Positions 53,063-64,000 of a DNA stretch of 64,000 nucleotides are shown one piece after another (the stretch's first letter is position 1; the number at the start of each line of letters is the position of its first letter). This DNA comes from Pseudomonas fluorescens (lineage in GTDB: Bacteria; Pseudomonadota; Gammaproteobacteria; Pseudomonadales; Pseudomonadaceae). The notes beneath the pieces were generated by a model. That model ran no database searches. It was not told where the DNA came from and worked only from the letters and a program-made list of their open reading frames with translations. The position numbers and the translations under genes are program-made. Where the stretch lies: assembly GCF_001623525.1 (NCBI RefSeq), contig NZ_CP015225.1, positions 3,844,001 to 3,908,000 on the forward strand. The letters are read 5' to 3'.

Positions 53063-54199
53063 TCAGCGTCGCTTGGCCATCTCGCTGATGAAGCGATCGA
53101 ACAGCGGGGCCACATCGTTCGGGCCCGGGCTCGCTTCAGGGTGGCCCTGGAAGCTGAACGCGCTCTTGTCGGTGCGCTCGATACCTTGCAGCGTGCCGTC
53201 GAACAGCGACTTGTGAATCGCGCGCACATTGGCCGGCAGAGTGGCTTCGTCCACCGCGAAACCGTGGTTCTGGCTGGTGATCATCACCACGCCGGTATCC
53301 AAGTCCTGCACAGGGTGGTTGGCACCGTGGTGGCCGTGGCCCATCTTCAAGGTCTTGGCGCCCGAAGCCAGAGCCAGCAGTTGGTGACCGAGGCAGATAC
53401 CGAATACCGGAATCTCGGTTTCCAGCACGTCCTTGATCGCCTGGATCGCATAGTCGCAAGGCTCCGGGTCACCCGGGCCGTTGGACAGGAACACACCGTC
53501 GGGCTTGAGGGCCAGGACGTCGGCGGCCGGGGTCTGGGCCGGCACCACGGTGACGCGGCAACCACGCTCGACCAGCATGCGCAGGATGTTCAGCTTGACG
53601 CCGTAATCGTAGGCCACGACGTGGTAAGGCAGCTCGGAAGCCTCGATCGTCGCGTGACTGTCGGTCTTCAGGTCCCAGACCGTGGAGCGCCATTCGTACT
53701 GTTTCTTGGTGCTGACGACTTTCGCCAGGTCCATGCCCTTGAGGCCAGGGAAGCCCTGGGCAGCGGCGATGGCGGCTTCTTCGGAAATGTTGTCGCCGGC
53801 CATGATGCAGCCGTTTTGCGCGCCTTTTTCCCGAAGGATGCGGGTCAGGCGACGGGTGTCGATACCGGCGATCGCCACGACGTTGTTGGCTTTCAGGTAA
53901 TCGGACAGGGACATCGTGTTACGCCAGTTGCTCGCTACCAGCGGCAAGTCACGGATGACCAGGCCGGCGGACCAGACACGATCAGACTCGGCGTCTTCCG
54001 GTGTAGTGCCGGTGTTGCCGATGTGCGGGTAAGTCAGAGTAACGATTTGTTGGGCGTAGGAAGGATCGGTAAGAATTTCCTGATAGCCGGTCATTGCGGT
54101 GTTAAACACCACCTCACCAACGGTCTGACCGTCGGCTCCAATGGCTTCGCCGCGAAAAATGCTGCCATCAGCAAGGGCGAGTATGGCTGGCTTAGTCAA
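53063..54199 (-). CDS. carA: Carbamoyl-phosphate synthase small chain
   Basis: 378 residues starting with TTG at 54199, with GGGAGG five bases upstream. It is the glutamine amidotransferase that feeds ammonia to CarB through a tunnel. The class I triad is visible: the nucleophile in [13 protein letters not shown] (near Cys269) and the [10 protein letters not shown] end. The N-terminal half ([16 protein letters not shown] near 36) is the small-subunit-specific domain. The leader contains a strong terminator, so expression is probably attenuated by pyrimidines as known for P. aeruginosa carAB. Confidence 0.97.
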   Translation of the reverse strand: MTKPAILALADGSIFRGEAIGADGQTVGEVVFNTAMTGYQEILTDPSYAQQIVTLTYPHIGNTGTTPEDAESDRVWSAGLVIRDLPLVASNWRNTMSLSDYLKANNVVAIAGIDTRRLTRILREKGAQNGCIMAGDNISEEAAIAAAQGFPGLKGMDLAKVVSTKKQYEWRSTVWDLKTDSHATIEASELPYHVVAYDYGVKLNILRMLVERGCRVTVVPAQTPAADVLALKPDGVFLSNGPGDPEPCDYAIQAIKDVLETEIPVFGICLGHQLLALASGAKTLKMGHGHHGANHPVQDLDTGVVMITSQNHGFAVDEATLPANVRAIHKSLFDGTLQGIERTDKSAFSFQGHPEASPGPNDVAPLFDRFISEMAKRR

Positions 54200-54244
54200 G
54201 AAGACCTCCCGTAAATAAAGCCTGAAAGGGCGATCGCAGGTTGT

Positions 54245-54282
54245 AAAAAAGCGGAGTGACGTATGGACACGTCACCCCGCTT
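54245..54282 (-). terminator. Terminator-like attenuator in the carA leader
   Basis: On the minus strand AAGCGG, G, GTGACGT, 6-base loop, ACGTCAC, T, CCGCTT followed by TTTT. It stands about 45 bases upstream of the carA start, on the carA strand. Confidence 0.8.
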
Positions 54283-54454
54283 GTTCACTGAATTATTCTG
54301 CGCGCTTTTAGTGGACACACTAAAGCTGTAGCTTACAGAAAAAGGCTTTTTTGGTCCACCGCTAATGAGCCTTGAAGGCAGGGGGTTGCGACAGGCCGTC
54401 GCGAAGCGGTGTAAAACGGGGCTCAGTATAACCTGAACCCCGCCCCCAGGGGCA

Positions 54455-55270
<816 letters not shown>

Positions 55271-56395
55271 TTACAGGTCGCCGAAGAAGCGTTTTACACC
55301 TTCGAACCAACCAGTGGTTTTCGGGGAGTGACTGTTGTCATCCGCCAGCGAGTTGCGGAATTCTTCCAACAGCTCACGCTGACGCCGCCCCAGGTTGACC
55401 GGAGTCTCCACCGCTACGCGGCACATCAGGTCGCCTGCACCTCCGCCACGCACTGGCGCGACGCCTTTGCCACGGATCCGGAACTGCTTGCCGGTCTGCG
55501 TGCCCTCGGGGATTTTCAGCTTGACGCGACCGTCGAGGGTCGGGATCTCAAGCTCACCACCCAAGGCCGCATCGACGAAGCTGATCGGCACTTCGCAGAA
55601 CAGGTGCTTGCCGTCGCGCTGGAAAATCGCATGCTCGCGCACATTGATGACCACATACAGATCACCAGTCGGGCCGCCCTGGGCACCTGCCTCGCCTTCG
55701 CCGGACAGGCGAATGCGGTCACCGGTGTCGACACCGGCCGGCACTTTGACCGACAGCGTCTTGTACTCTTCGACACGCCCTTCACCATGGCAGGAGTCGC
55801 ACGGATCGGAAATGATCTTGCCTTGGCCATGGCAACGCGGGCAGGTCTGCTGCACCGAGAAAAAGCCCTGCTGCATGCGAACCTGGCCGATACCGCCACA
55901 GGTCGGGCACGTAACGGGCGAGGAGCCCTTCTTGGCGCCCGAGCCATCGCATGGCTTGCAATTGACCAGCGTTGGAACACGGATATTGACGGTAGTACCG
56001 CGCACCGCTTCTTCCAGGTTCAACTCCAACGTGTAGCGCAAATCGCTGCCACGCTGAGCGCCGCCACGGGCACCGCCGCGACCGCCACCGAAGAAATCGC
56101 TGAACACATCACCGAAAATATCGGAAAAGTTCTGACCGCCGAAACCGGCACCGCCGCCACCCATGCTTGGGTCGACGCCGGCATGACCGTACTGATCGTA
56201 AGCCGCGCGCTTGCTCGAATCGGACAGCACTTCGTAGGCCTCGTTGGCCTCCTTGAACATCTCTTCCGACGCTTTGTCGCCGGGATTACGGTCCGGGTGG
56301 TGCTTCATCGCCAGGCGACGATAGGCCTTTTTCAGGTCCGCCTCGCTGGCCCCCCGCTCGACACCCAATACTTCGTAAAAGTCACGCTTTGCCAT
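55271..56395 (-). CDS. dnaJ: Chaperone protein DnaJ
   Basis: 374 residues from the ATG at 56395; 23 further codons are open but lie in non-coding sequence. It is the J-domain co-chaperone of DnaK. The J domain (1-70) has HPD at 33-35. A glycine/phenylalanine region follows (about 78-110), then four zinc-finger repeats ([32 protein letters not shown], about 145-210) and the substrate-binding C-terminal domains. It lies 322 bases after dnaK. Confidence 0.97.
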   Translation of the reverse strand: MAKRDFYEVLGVERGASEADLKKAYRRLAMKHHPDRNPGDKASEEMFKEANEAYEVLSDSSKRAAYDQYGHAGVDPSMGGGGAGFGGQNFSDIFGDVFSDFFGGGRGGARGGAQRGSDLRYTLELNLEEAVRGTTVNIRVPTLVNCKPCDGSGAKKGSSPVTCPTCGGIGQVRMQQGFFSVQQTCPRCHGQGKIISDPCDSCHGEGRVEEYKTLSVKVPAGVDTGDRIRLSGEGEAGAQGGPTGDLYVVINVREHAIFQRDGKHLFCEVPISFVDAALGGELEIPTLDGRVKLKIPEGTQTGKQFRIRGKGVAPVRGGGAGDLMCRVAVETPVNLGRRQRELLEEFRNSLADDNSHSPKTTGWFEGVKRFFGDL

Positions 56396-56717
56396 TAGTC
56401 TTTGCACTCTTATAGGACGTCCGGCAAACCTCTCCTGAACCTTGCCAAACTCGTTGAGCCCCAATACAGGCCCGGACCCAACTCACGTCGATTCAACGAT
56501 CCTGGTCTTAAGTTTTTCAGCCAGGGACCCGGCCAAAACGCGGTGTCCGCCGCTCGGAAAGCAGGAGCATTCCCGATCACACCGCCAGCATCCGAGCGCT
56601 GTCGCATGCTGTAAAAATTCATTGGCTCCAGACACGCCAACGCGGGAGCAAGCTCCCGCGCGGCGACATCCTACCAGCCACCGCACAAATGCAGTCAACC
56701 GGCCGACCAACAAGCGA
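56396..56717. other. dnaK-dnaJ intergenic region
   Basis: No gene. It contains a single REP-type palindrome (56641-56660) near the dnaK stop. No clear promoter is evident for dnaJ. Confidence 0.6.
56641..56660. repeat. Single REP palindrome between dnaK and dnaJ
   Basis: CGCGGGAGCAAGCTCCCGCG, a perfect 20-bp palindromic REP core. No partner is seen within the gap. Confidence 0.85.
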
Positions 56718-58634
<1,917 letters not shown>

Positions 58635-58735
58635 GTTAACTCTCCCGGAACTTGGATTTTGTTGCCGCAGCAGTGGTGGCTAACTGCGGTAGCACTTAAA
58701 CGCTTGACATATAGATGGGGCCGCTAAGACCGATT

Positions 58736-59302
58736 TCAAGCCTGCTCATCAATAGAAGGCGAAACCGGCGCTGGCGTCTTGCTGACCACGACCATGGCCG
58801 GACGCAGCAGGCGCCCATTGAGCAGATAGCCCTTCTGGAAAACCTTCAGCACACTGTTTGGCTCGACGTCGGCACTTTCCTGCATCGCCATGGCCTGGTG
58901 GTGCTCGGCGTTGAAGGGTTCGCCATGGGGATCAAGGGTTTCGAGCTGATAACGCTTGAGGGTGTCCTGGAACATCTTCAGGGTCAGCTCGATGCCTTCG
59001 CGCATCGGACGAATGTTTTCGTCATCCGGGTTGGACAGTTCCAGGCCACGCTCCAGGCTGTCGATGATCGGCAGCAGGTCGCCGGCGAAACGCTCCAGGG
59101 CGAATTTATGAGCCTTTTCTACATCTTGCTCGGCGCGACGGCGGACATTCTGCAGGTCGGCGGCTACACGCAACGCCTGATCCTGCGCACCGGCCAGTTG
59201 CTCCTCGAGCACTTGTACACGTGCCGCCAGGTCTTCACCGGAATCCTGGGAAGCCTGATTGGCGTCTAGATTTTGCGTGTCCTGCGTCTGTTCGTCAGCC
59301 AT
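58736..59302 (-). CDS. grpE: Nucleotide exchange factor GrpE
   Basis: 188 residues. It drives ADP release from DnaK. A disordered acidic N-terminus ([16 protein letters not shown]) precedes the long dimeric helix (about 25-85) and the beta domain, in which [19 protein letters not shown] (about 152-170) is diagnostic. The ATG has GGAG upstream. It is the first gene of the heat-shock operon; a sigma-32-type promoter stands at 59356-59383. Confidence 0.96.
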   Translation of the reverse strand: MADEQTQDTQNLDANQASQDSGEDLAARVQVLEEQLAGAQDQALRVAADLQNVRRRAEQDVEKAHKFALERFAGDLLPIIDSLERGLELSNPDDENIRPMREGIELTLKMFQDTLKRYQLETLDPHGEPFNAEHHQAMAMQESADVEPNSVLKVFQKGYLLNGRLLRPAMVVVSKTPAPVSPSIDEQA

Positions 59303-59355
59303 AGATTTCTCCTCTCAACTTCGTCCGCGAGCTCAACTCGCGCTTCTGCCCCGGT

Positions 59356-59383
59356 ATATGGGGTCGGGTTTTGCAGCTTCAAG
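59356..59383 (-). promoter_or_regulatory. Sigma-32 (heat-shock) promoter of grpE-dnaK-dnaJ
   Basis: CTTGAA at -35 and CCCCATAT at -10 with 14 bases between, on the minus strand, against the consensus CTTGAAA and CCCCATNT. Confidence 0.85.
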
Positions 59384-59504
59384 GCCCATCTGACGAATTA
59401 ACCTTACAAAAAACAGCTGCATAACCATTCCCCGCCGCGCTAAGAAAATCATTTATCCAAGCAAATCGAGCTAAGCGAAGGCATTGTCAGGCCAAAACAA
59501 AACA

Positions 59505-59520
59505 CTGTATAAATAACCAG
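59505..59520 (+). promoter_or_regulatory. LexA box of recN
   Basis: CTGTATAAATAACCAG, which keeps CTGT and CAG of the gammaproteobacterial SOS box CTGTN8ACAG, 24 bases before the recN start. recN is a classic SOS gene. Confidence 0.75.
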
Positions 59521-59543
59521 ACCTAAAGCCTGGGAGCGGCCTT

Positions 59544-61217
59544 ATGCTGGTGCACCTGTCCGTACACAACTATGCCATCGTCGAACACCTCGACCTCGAA
59601 CTTGATCGAGGCATGAGTGTGATCACCGGTGAAACCGGCGCAGGCAAGTCGATCATGCTCGATGCCCTGGGCCTGACGCTGGGCGACCGCGCCGACAGTG
59701 GCGTAGTGCGCCCCGGAGCGGACAAGGCCGACATCCTGGCGACGTTCGACCTGGTCGACATCCCCGAGGCCAGCGCCTGGCTGGCCGAACGCGACCTGGA
59801 CACCGACGGCCTGTGCATCCTGCGCCGGGTCATCACCGCTGAAGGCCGCTCCCGCGGCTACATCAACGGCACGCCCTGCCCCTTGGGCGACCTCAAGGCC
59901 CTCGGCGAGCTGCTGATCGACATTCACAGCCAGCATGAACACCAATCCCTGCTCAAGACCGACACCCATCGCCGCTTGCTGGATGAATACGCCGGCGCCA
60001 CCGACCTGGCCCGACAGGTCCAACTGGCGGCCCAACGCTGGCGCCAAACCCGGCAGGAACTGGATCGACTCTCCAACTCCGGCGACGAACAGCGCGCCCG
60101 TCACCAGTTGTTGAGCTATCAGCTCGAAGAGCTGGAGAACCTGGCCCTGGGTGAAAATGAACTGGCAGAGCTGGAGCAGGAACACAAGAACCTGACCAAC
60201 GCCGAAACCCTGCTGGGCATTTGCCGGCAAGTGGTCGAACAATGCAGCGAGAGCGATTCGGGCAATGTGCTCAATGCGCTGACAGCGAGCTTGAACCGAC
60301 TCTCCAGCGTGAACAATTCGGTGGGCGCCCTGAACGAAGCGACGAACCTGCTGACGAGCGCGCAGATCCAGGTCGAAGAAGCCGTCGGGGAGCTGAATCG
60401 GTTCCTCGATCATTTCGATGCCGACCCGGCCCGCCTGCAGTACCTGGAAGAGCGCCTGGACACCATCTATACGCTGGCGCGCAAGCACCGCATCCAGCCG
60501 GCCGACGTTGCCGAACTCCAGCAGCGGCTGCTGGAAGAGCTGGAAACCCTGAACGCCAACGATGAATCCATCGAGCGCCTGGGGGACGAACTGGCTTCTT
60601 ATGCCCGTCATTACCAGGAAAAGGCCAAGGAGCTCAGTGAACTGCGGCAGCACGCCGCAACAGGGCTGGCCAGCGCCGTGGAGCAGGAGATCCAGCGCCT
60701 GGGCATGCCCGGCGGGCGCTTCACCATCGAATTGCGCCCCAACGCTGGGGACGAGCTCCAGCCCAACGGGCTGGAGCAAGTGGAACTGCTGGTCAGCGCC
60801 AACCCCGGGCAACCGCTCAAGGCGCTGGCCAAAGTCGCATCCGGCGGCGAACTGTCACGAATCAGCCTGGCCATCCAGGTCATCACCGCGCAGACCTCTC
60901 GCGTGCCGACGCTGGTATTCGACGAAGTGGACGTGGGCATCGGTGGCCCAACCGCGGAAATTGTCGGCCAGTTGCTGCGCCGACTGGGGGAACGCGGCCA
61001 GGTACTGACGGTGACTCACCTGCCCCAGGTCGCCGCCCAGGGACACCAGCATCTATTTGTGCATAAGGTACGCGGCGAGGATGCCACTCGCACCGCCGTG
61101 TCCAAGCTCAACAAAAACGAGCGCGTAGAAGAAGTGGCGCGAATGCTCGGGGGCATCGACCTCACCAAGGAATCCCTGGCCCACGCGAAAAAAATGGTCG
61201 TTACCGCGAAAATCTGA
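59544..61217 (+). CDS. recN: DNA repair protein RecN
   Basis: 557 residues of an SMC-like ATPase for double-strand-break repair. Walker A GETGAGKSIML (about 30-40) is at the N-terminus; a long coiled-coil region (about 165-370) with a turn near the middle connects it to the C-terminal signature KVASGGELSRISLAIQV (near 440) and Walker B TLVFDEVDVGIGGPTA (near 464). The start is the ATG at 59544. It is preceded by a LexA box and followed by a terminator. Confidence 0.96.
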   Translation: MLVHLSVHNYAIVEHLDLELDRGMSVITGETGAGKSIMLDALGLTLGDRADSGVVRPGADKADILATFDLVDIPEASAWLAERDLDTDGLCILRRVITAEGRSRGYINGTPCPLGDLKALGELLIDIHSQHEHQSLLKTDTHRRLLDEYAGATDLARQVQLAAQRWRQTRQELDRLSNSGDEQRARHQLLSYQLEELENLALGENELAELEQEHKNLTNAETLLGICRQVVEQCSESDSGNVLNALTASLNRLSSVNNSVGALNEATNLLTSAQIQVEEAVGELNRFLDHFDADPARLQYLEERLDTIYTLARKHRIQPADVAELQQRLLEELETLNANDESIERLGDELASYARHYQEKAKELSELRQHAATGLASAVEQEIQRLGMPGGRFTIELRPNAGDELQPNGLEQVELLVSANPGQPLKALAKVASGGELSRISLAIQVITAQTSRVPTLVFDEVDVGIGGPTAEIVGQLLRRLGERGQVLTVTHLPQVAAQGHQHLFVHKVRGEDATRTAVSKLNKNERVEEVARMLGGIDLTKESLAHAKKMVVTAKI

Positions 61218-61232
61218 GAACGGCAGAAAGCA

Positions 61233-61262
61233 CGAAGGCGACCCTGAGGTCGCCTTCGTTCG
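61233..61262. terminator. Terminator between recN and fur
   Basis: CGAAGGCGACC, loop CTGA, GGTCGCCTTCG, then TTCGTTT. It ends recN and, in the other direction, could end fur. Confidence 0.8.
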
Positions 61263-61294
61263 TTTCGCGAACCGTAATAGTCCGCGCGACATGC

Positions 61295-61699
61295 TTACTT
61301 TTTCTTGCGTACGTACAGCACAAGATTGTGATCAACCATCTCGAAGCCATACTTGTCGACGATTGCTTTCTGCAGCCGCTCGATTTCTTCGTCGAAGAAT
61401 TCGATCACTTCACTGGTCTCGACGTTGACCATATGGTCGTGATGCTTGCCGTCGTCCAGCTCGAAGACCGCATGGCCTCCGTCGAAGTTGTGCCGCACCA
61501 CCAAGCCAGCTGCCTCGAACTGGGTCAGAACACGGTAAACCGTGGCCAGACCGACGTCCTCACCAGCCTCCATAAGCGCCTTATAGACATCTTCAGCACT
61601 CATGTGGCGTTGCTCGGCGGAATCGAGCATTTGTAGAATCTTGACCCGTGGCAGGGTCACTTTGAGGCCGGCTTTGCGTAGTTCGCTATTTTCAACCAT
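61295..61699 (-). CDS. fur: Ferric uptake regulator Fur
   Basis: 134 residues. With Fe2+ it represses iron-uptake genes. The winged-helix domain holds LKVTLPRVKILQML (12-25) and GLATVYRVLTQFEAAGLV (about 50-67); the metal sites are in FDGGHAVFEL and KHHDHMVNVETSEVIEF (about 84-100). There is no cysteine at all, so the structural CxxC zinc site of E. coli Fur is absent. bamE is divergent, 97 bases away, the common fur-bamE (omlA) arrangement of pseudomonads. Confidence 0.97.
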   Translation of the reverse strand: MVENSELRKAGLKVTLPRVKILQMLDSAEQRHMSAEDVYKALMEAGEDVGLATVYRVLTQFEAAGLVVRHNFDGGHAVFELDDGKHHDHMVNVETSEVIEFFDEEIERLQKAIVDKYGFEMVDHNLVLYVRKKK

Positions 61700-61796
61700 G
61701 GTCAGCTTTCTCGCGATGCTGCTTCGCAGCTTCTCTTAATGCGGGTATGATCGGCGTTTACGTTGTCCCAGCCAAGATAGTGGAAGTCGCCCACCG

Positions 61797-62324
61797 ATGC
61801 AAAACACCAAGCTCTTGCTAACCAGTTTCACCTTTGTGGGACTGCTCGCACTCGCCGGTTGTTCATTCCCCGGGGTTTACAAAATCGACATCCAGCAGGG
61901 CAATGTCGTCACGCAGGACATGATAGACCAGTTGCGCCCGGGAATGACCCGCCGGCAAGTACGGTTTATCATGGGCAACCCCCTGCTGACCGACACGTTC
62001 CATGCCGATCGCTGGGATTACCTATACAGCTTGCAGCCAGGCGGCGGTGAGCGCCAGCAGGAACGCATCAGCGTTATCTTCAGCCCCAACGACCAACTCG
62101 TCAGCCTGTCAGGCGATTTCATGCCTGGCGTAAGCCGTGACGAAGCCATCTTGGGCAAGGACAGCGACAACACCGTTACCGACCCGACCCAGAAGACCGA
62201 ACAGCCAAAACCGGAAAAACCGGCCAAGCCAGGTTCGTTGCTGGACCAGATCCAGAAGGATGTGGACAAAGTCGAGACCGTACCAGTCCCGACGCCAGAG
62301 CCCCTGGATACATCGCCACAATAA
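61797..62324 (+). CDS. bamE: Outer-membrane assembly lipoprotein BamE (OmlA/SmpA)
   Basis: 175 residues with a lipoprotein signal: LLALAGC, lipidated Cys at about 22. It is a small subunit of the BAM complex that folds outer-membrane proteins. The conserved core [20 protein letters not shown] (about 30-49), [20 protein letters not shown] (split: [13 protein letters not shown]) and [15 protein letters not shown] follows. The C-terminal half (about 115-175), rich in P, K, E and D, is a long tail not present in E. coli BamE and usual in Pseudomonas OmlA. Confidence 0.95.
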   Translation: MQNTKLLLTSFTFVGLLALAGCSFPGVYKIDIQQGNVVTQDMIDQLRPGMTRRQVRFIMGNPLLTDTFHADRWDYLYSLQPGGGERQQERISVIFSPNDQLVSLSGDFMPGVSRDEAILGKDSDNTVTDPTQKTEQPKPEKPAKPGSLLDQIQKDVDKVETVPVPTPEPLDTSPQ

Positions 62325-62334
62325 ATGGCGGCAT

Positions 62335-62361
62335 AAAAAAACCCGGCATGCCGGGTTTTTT
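62335..62361. terminator. Bidirectional terminator between bamE and rnfH
   Basis: AAAAAAACCCGGCAT and its complement ATGCCGGGTTTTTT, a near-perfect palindrome ending both convergent transcripts. Confidence 0.93.
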
Positions 62362-62383
62362 ATTGCCTGTCATTCAAGCCAGG

Positions 62384-62686
62384 TTATTGCTCCGATTGGC
62401 GTGCCTGGGCAGCCTTGGCCGCGCGCAGGCGCCGAATTTCCTTCGGATCGGCCAACAACGGGCGATAAATCTCCAGTCGATCGGCCGCCTGCACCACCTG
62501 ATGCTCTGGATCGACAACCAGCTTGCCAAAAATCCCCACCGGGCAAGTCGTCAGATCCAGCTCCGGAAACACATCGCCAATACCGGATGCCGCCAGTGCG
62601 GCGCGAACACTCGCGCCCTCCTGCACCATGCAGGTGCGCAAGACCTGACGCTCCGCCGAGGCATACACCACTTCTATCTCAATCAA
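62384..62686 (-). CDS. RnfH family protein (YfjF/RatB-like)
   Basis: 100 residues with a ubiquitin-like beta-grasp look. MIEIEVVYASAERQVLRTCM and FPELDLTTCPVGIFGKLV are diagnostic of RnfH/YfjF; the C-terminal basic tail (EIRRLRAAKAAQARQSEQ) varies. The start overlaps the ratA stop by four bases (ATGA), and the pair ratA-rnfH is encoded beside smpB and bamE in most gammaproteobacteria. Although linked to a toxin gene name in E. coli, an antitoxin role is not established. Confidence 0.9.
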   Translation of the reverse strand: MIEIEVVYASAERQVLRTCMVQEGASVRAALAASGIGDVFPELDLTTCPVGIFGKLVVDPEHQVVQAADRLEIYRPLLADPKEIRRLRAAKAAQARQSEQ

Positions 62687-63126
62687 CGCTTGAGCTCTGC
62701 ATTCTGCTTGGCCCGCTGGCAGAACGCATCGACCAGGGTATTGGCGGCCTGATTGAACAGCGGCCCCAGCGTCGCCCGCACCAGAGGACCGGCGTAGTCG
62801 AACGACAGGTCCAGGCTGATCTTGCAGGCCTTTTCACCCAGCGGCTTGAACACCCAGACACCGTGGAGCTGGTTGAAAGGCCCTTCCTCCAGATTCATCT
62901 CGATGGACTGTCCCGGTACCAGCGTATTGCGCGTGACAAAGCGCTGGCTCAAGCCGCTCTTGGCAATGTTGAGGCTGGCGCGCATATGGGTTTCAGAGCT
63001 TTCCAGCACCTCGGCCGACGAGCACCACGGCAAGAACTCCGGGTAGCTCGCCACATCGTTGACCAGGTCATACAGCGCCTGCGCCGGGTAGGGCAGCAAG
63101 GCCGAGCGTTGAATATGTGTCGTCAT
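62683..63126 (-). CDS. RatA/YfjG, SRPBCC (START-like) ubiquinone-binding family protein
   Basis: 147 residues from the ATG at 63126. A START-like fold protein of the Coq10 family: MTTHIQRSALLPYPAQALYD, YPEFLPWCSSAEVLESS (about 29-45) and LVPGQSIEMNLEEGPFNQLH (about 70-89) are typical. In E. coli the protein is called RatA and inhibits 70S assembly when overproduced, but the orthologous Coq10 group assists ubiquinone function; I would read it as the latter until tested. It is coupled to the rnfH gene and follows the transporter by seven bases. Confidence 0.9.
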   Translation of the reverse strand: MTTHIQRSALLPYPAQALYDLVNDVASYPEFLPWCSSAEVLESSETHMRASLNIAKSGLSQRFVTRNTLVPGQSIEMNLEEGPFNQLHGVWVFKPLGEKACKISLDLSFDYAGPLVRATLGPLFNQAANTLVDAFCQRAKQNAELKR

Positions 63127-63133
63127 GTAAGCG

Positions 63134-64000
63134 TCACTTCCACAGCTGGGCGGCAAACACTACAAGAATGCCGATGGGCGCCACATAGCGCATCAAGAAC
63201 AGGCTCAAGCCGAACAATACCGGGCTACGCAGCGACAGCTCATCACGCACTGCTTCACGCCCCATGATCCATCCTGCAAACACTACGAAACACAAACCAC
63301 CCAATGGCAGCATGATCCGTGAGGTGAAGAAATCAATCACGCCGAAGAAATCCAGCCCTCCGGTTGCGCCCCACTGGTAGAGATGGAACAGCCCGTCTTC
63401 GTTCACGAAAAACTTCGCCTGCTTCCATATATTGAAGGAAAACACCGTGCCCAGGCCGACAAACCAACAGGTGAAGGCCAGCCAGAAGGTTACCCAGGCA
63501 CGACTGAGCAGGGTCCGTTCAACCAGGTAAGCCACCATGGGTTCCAGCAGGGAGATGGCCGAACTCCAGGCCGCGATGGCCACCAGGAGAAAAAACACCA
63601 CGCCCATCACCTGGCCGAACGCCATGCTGCCAAAGGCAAAGGGCAGGCTGACGAACATCAACCCTGGCCCCTCGCTCGGATTCAGGCCGGCAGCGAACAC
63701 AATCGGAAACAATGCCACGCCCGCCAGCAGCGACACGAAGGTGTCCAGCAGTGCGACGCCGAACACAGTTCGGGTCAGGGAGGCATTCTTGGGCATGTAG
63801 GCGCCATAGATCATGATCGAACCGACCCCGACGCTCAGGGAGAAAAACGCATGCCCCATGGCCGGCAGAAGGCCGTCCAGGACTTTCTCCGGCTGGAAGT
63901 CGAACATGAAATGCACGCCTTCCATGAAATGCCCGGTGGTCATGCTGTAGCCCAGCAGCACCAGGATCATCACGAACAGCAACGGCATCATGATCCGCAG
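63134..64000 (-). CDS. Sodium-dependent transporter of the neurotransmitter:sodium symporter family, N-terminal part missing
   Basis: The frame enters from the right edge at 64000 and stops at 63134, leaving 288 residues, probably the C-terminal 60 percent. At least seven membrane helices are visible. LNPSEGPGLMFVSLPFAFGSM (split: PSEGPGLMFVSLP and FGSM) and FFLLVAIAAWSSAISLLEP (near residue 132-150) resemble helices of the SNF/NSS amino-acid symporters such as TnaT and YhdH. The substrate is not defined. It is on the ratA strand and could be the upstream gene of its transcript. Confidence 0.85.
   Translation of the reverse strand: MRIMMPLLFVMILVLLGYSMTTGHFMEGVHFMFDFQPEKVLDGLLPAMGHAFFSLSVGVGSIMIYGAYMPKNASLTRTVFGVALLDTFVSLLAGVALFPIVFAAGLNPSEGPGLMFVSLPFAFGSMAFGQVMGVVFFLLVAIAAWSSAISLLEPMVAYLVERTLLSRAWVTFWLAFTCWFVGLGTVFSFNIWKQAKFFVNEDGLFHLYQWGATGGLDFFGVIDFFTSRIMLPLGGLCFVVFAGWIMGREAVRDELSLRSPVLFGLSLFLMRYVAPIGILVVFAAQLWK

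Noticed and set aside
62384..63126. ratA-rnfH as a toxin-antitoxin system
   Set aside because: The names come from E. coli overexpression; both genes are conserved core genes, and the Coq10-like fold suggests a housekeeping role.

Overview
The window is a piece of a Pseudomonas chromosome, most likely of the P. fluorescens complex. The signs are high GC, Pseudomonas-type REP/REPIN palindromes (the GTGGCGAGGGAGCTTGCTCC family) in several intergenic gaps, and two gene orders typical of the genus: ampE-ampD-DUF1631-nadC beside speC and a chemoreceptor, and the run carAB-greA-DUF4149 / yhbY / rlmE-ftsH-folP-glmM-tpiA-secG-tRNA-rimP-nusA-infB-rbfA-truB-rpsO-pnp. Most of it is conserved core genome. 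Accessory material is concentrated in the first 7 kb.

Layout. 1-2485: a three-gene ABC-2 exporter operon (minus strand, cut by the left edge). 3229-3489: a small secreted acidic protein. 3838-6487: prfC (RF3), a HigB/HigA-type toxin-antitoxin pair, and a 27-codon relic of the original prfC 5' end; a 21-bp near-identical direct repeat bounds the toxin-antitoxin segment. 6820-10287: an osmoprotectant (quaternary amine) ABC importer. 10790-11953: ornithine decarboxylase. 12178-16402: a PepSY/flavoreductase membrane protein and a Tat-exported PhoD-type phosphatase. 16717-23562: the fructose PTS operon fruBKA and its divergent repressor fruR with a clear operator, followed by a TatD-family hydrolase. 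24491-32845: chemoreceptor, ampE-ampD, DUF1631 protein, nadC, and two small uncharacterised proteins. 32856-47564: tRNA-Thr, then the large translation/RNA operon region (pnp, rpsO, truB, rbfA, infB, nusA, rimP), tRNA-fMet, tRNA-Leu, secG, tpiA, glmM, folP, ftsH. 47748-54199: rlmE, yhbY, a DUF4149 membrane protein, greA, carB, carA (with a leader terminator). 54455-59302: dapB, dnaJ, dnaK, grpE with a sigma-32-type promoter. 59544-64000: recN with a LexA-type box, fur, bamE, rnfH-ratA, and the start-truncated end of a sodium-dependent transporter.

Most interesting observation. The prfC 5' end appears to have been used as an integration site. The functional prfC has an unusual first 12 residues, while the ancestral-looking N-terminus (MTKQAAEVAKRRTFAI) survives as a short orphan ORF about 1.07 kb upstream, beyond a toxin-antitoxin pair. 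The two junctions share 20 of 21 bases. prfC is the known target of SXT/R391-type integrative elements, so this looks like a residual or miniature island that kept only its addiction module and re-capped the host gene. No integrase is visible.

Other signals worth reading are the terminator-like leaders of carA, rimP and speC, a hairpin abutting the DUF4149 start codon, a candidate Pho box at phoD, and a secreted coiled-coil/poly-serine repeat protein at 32297.
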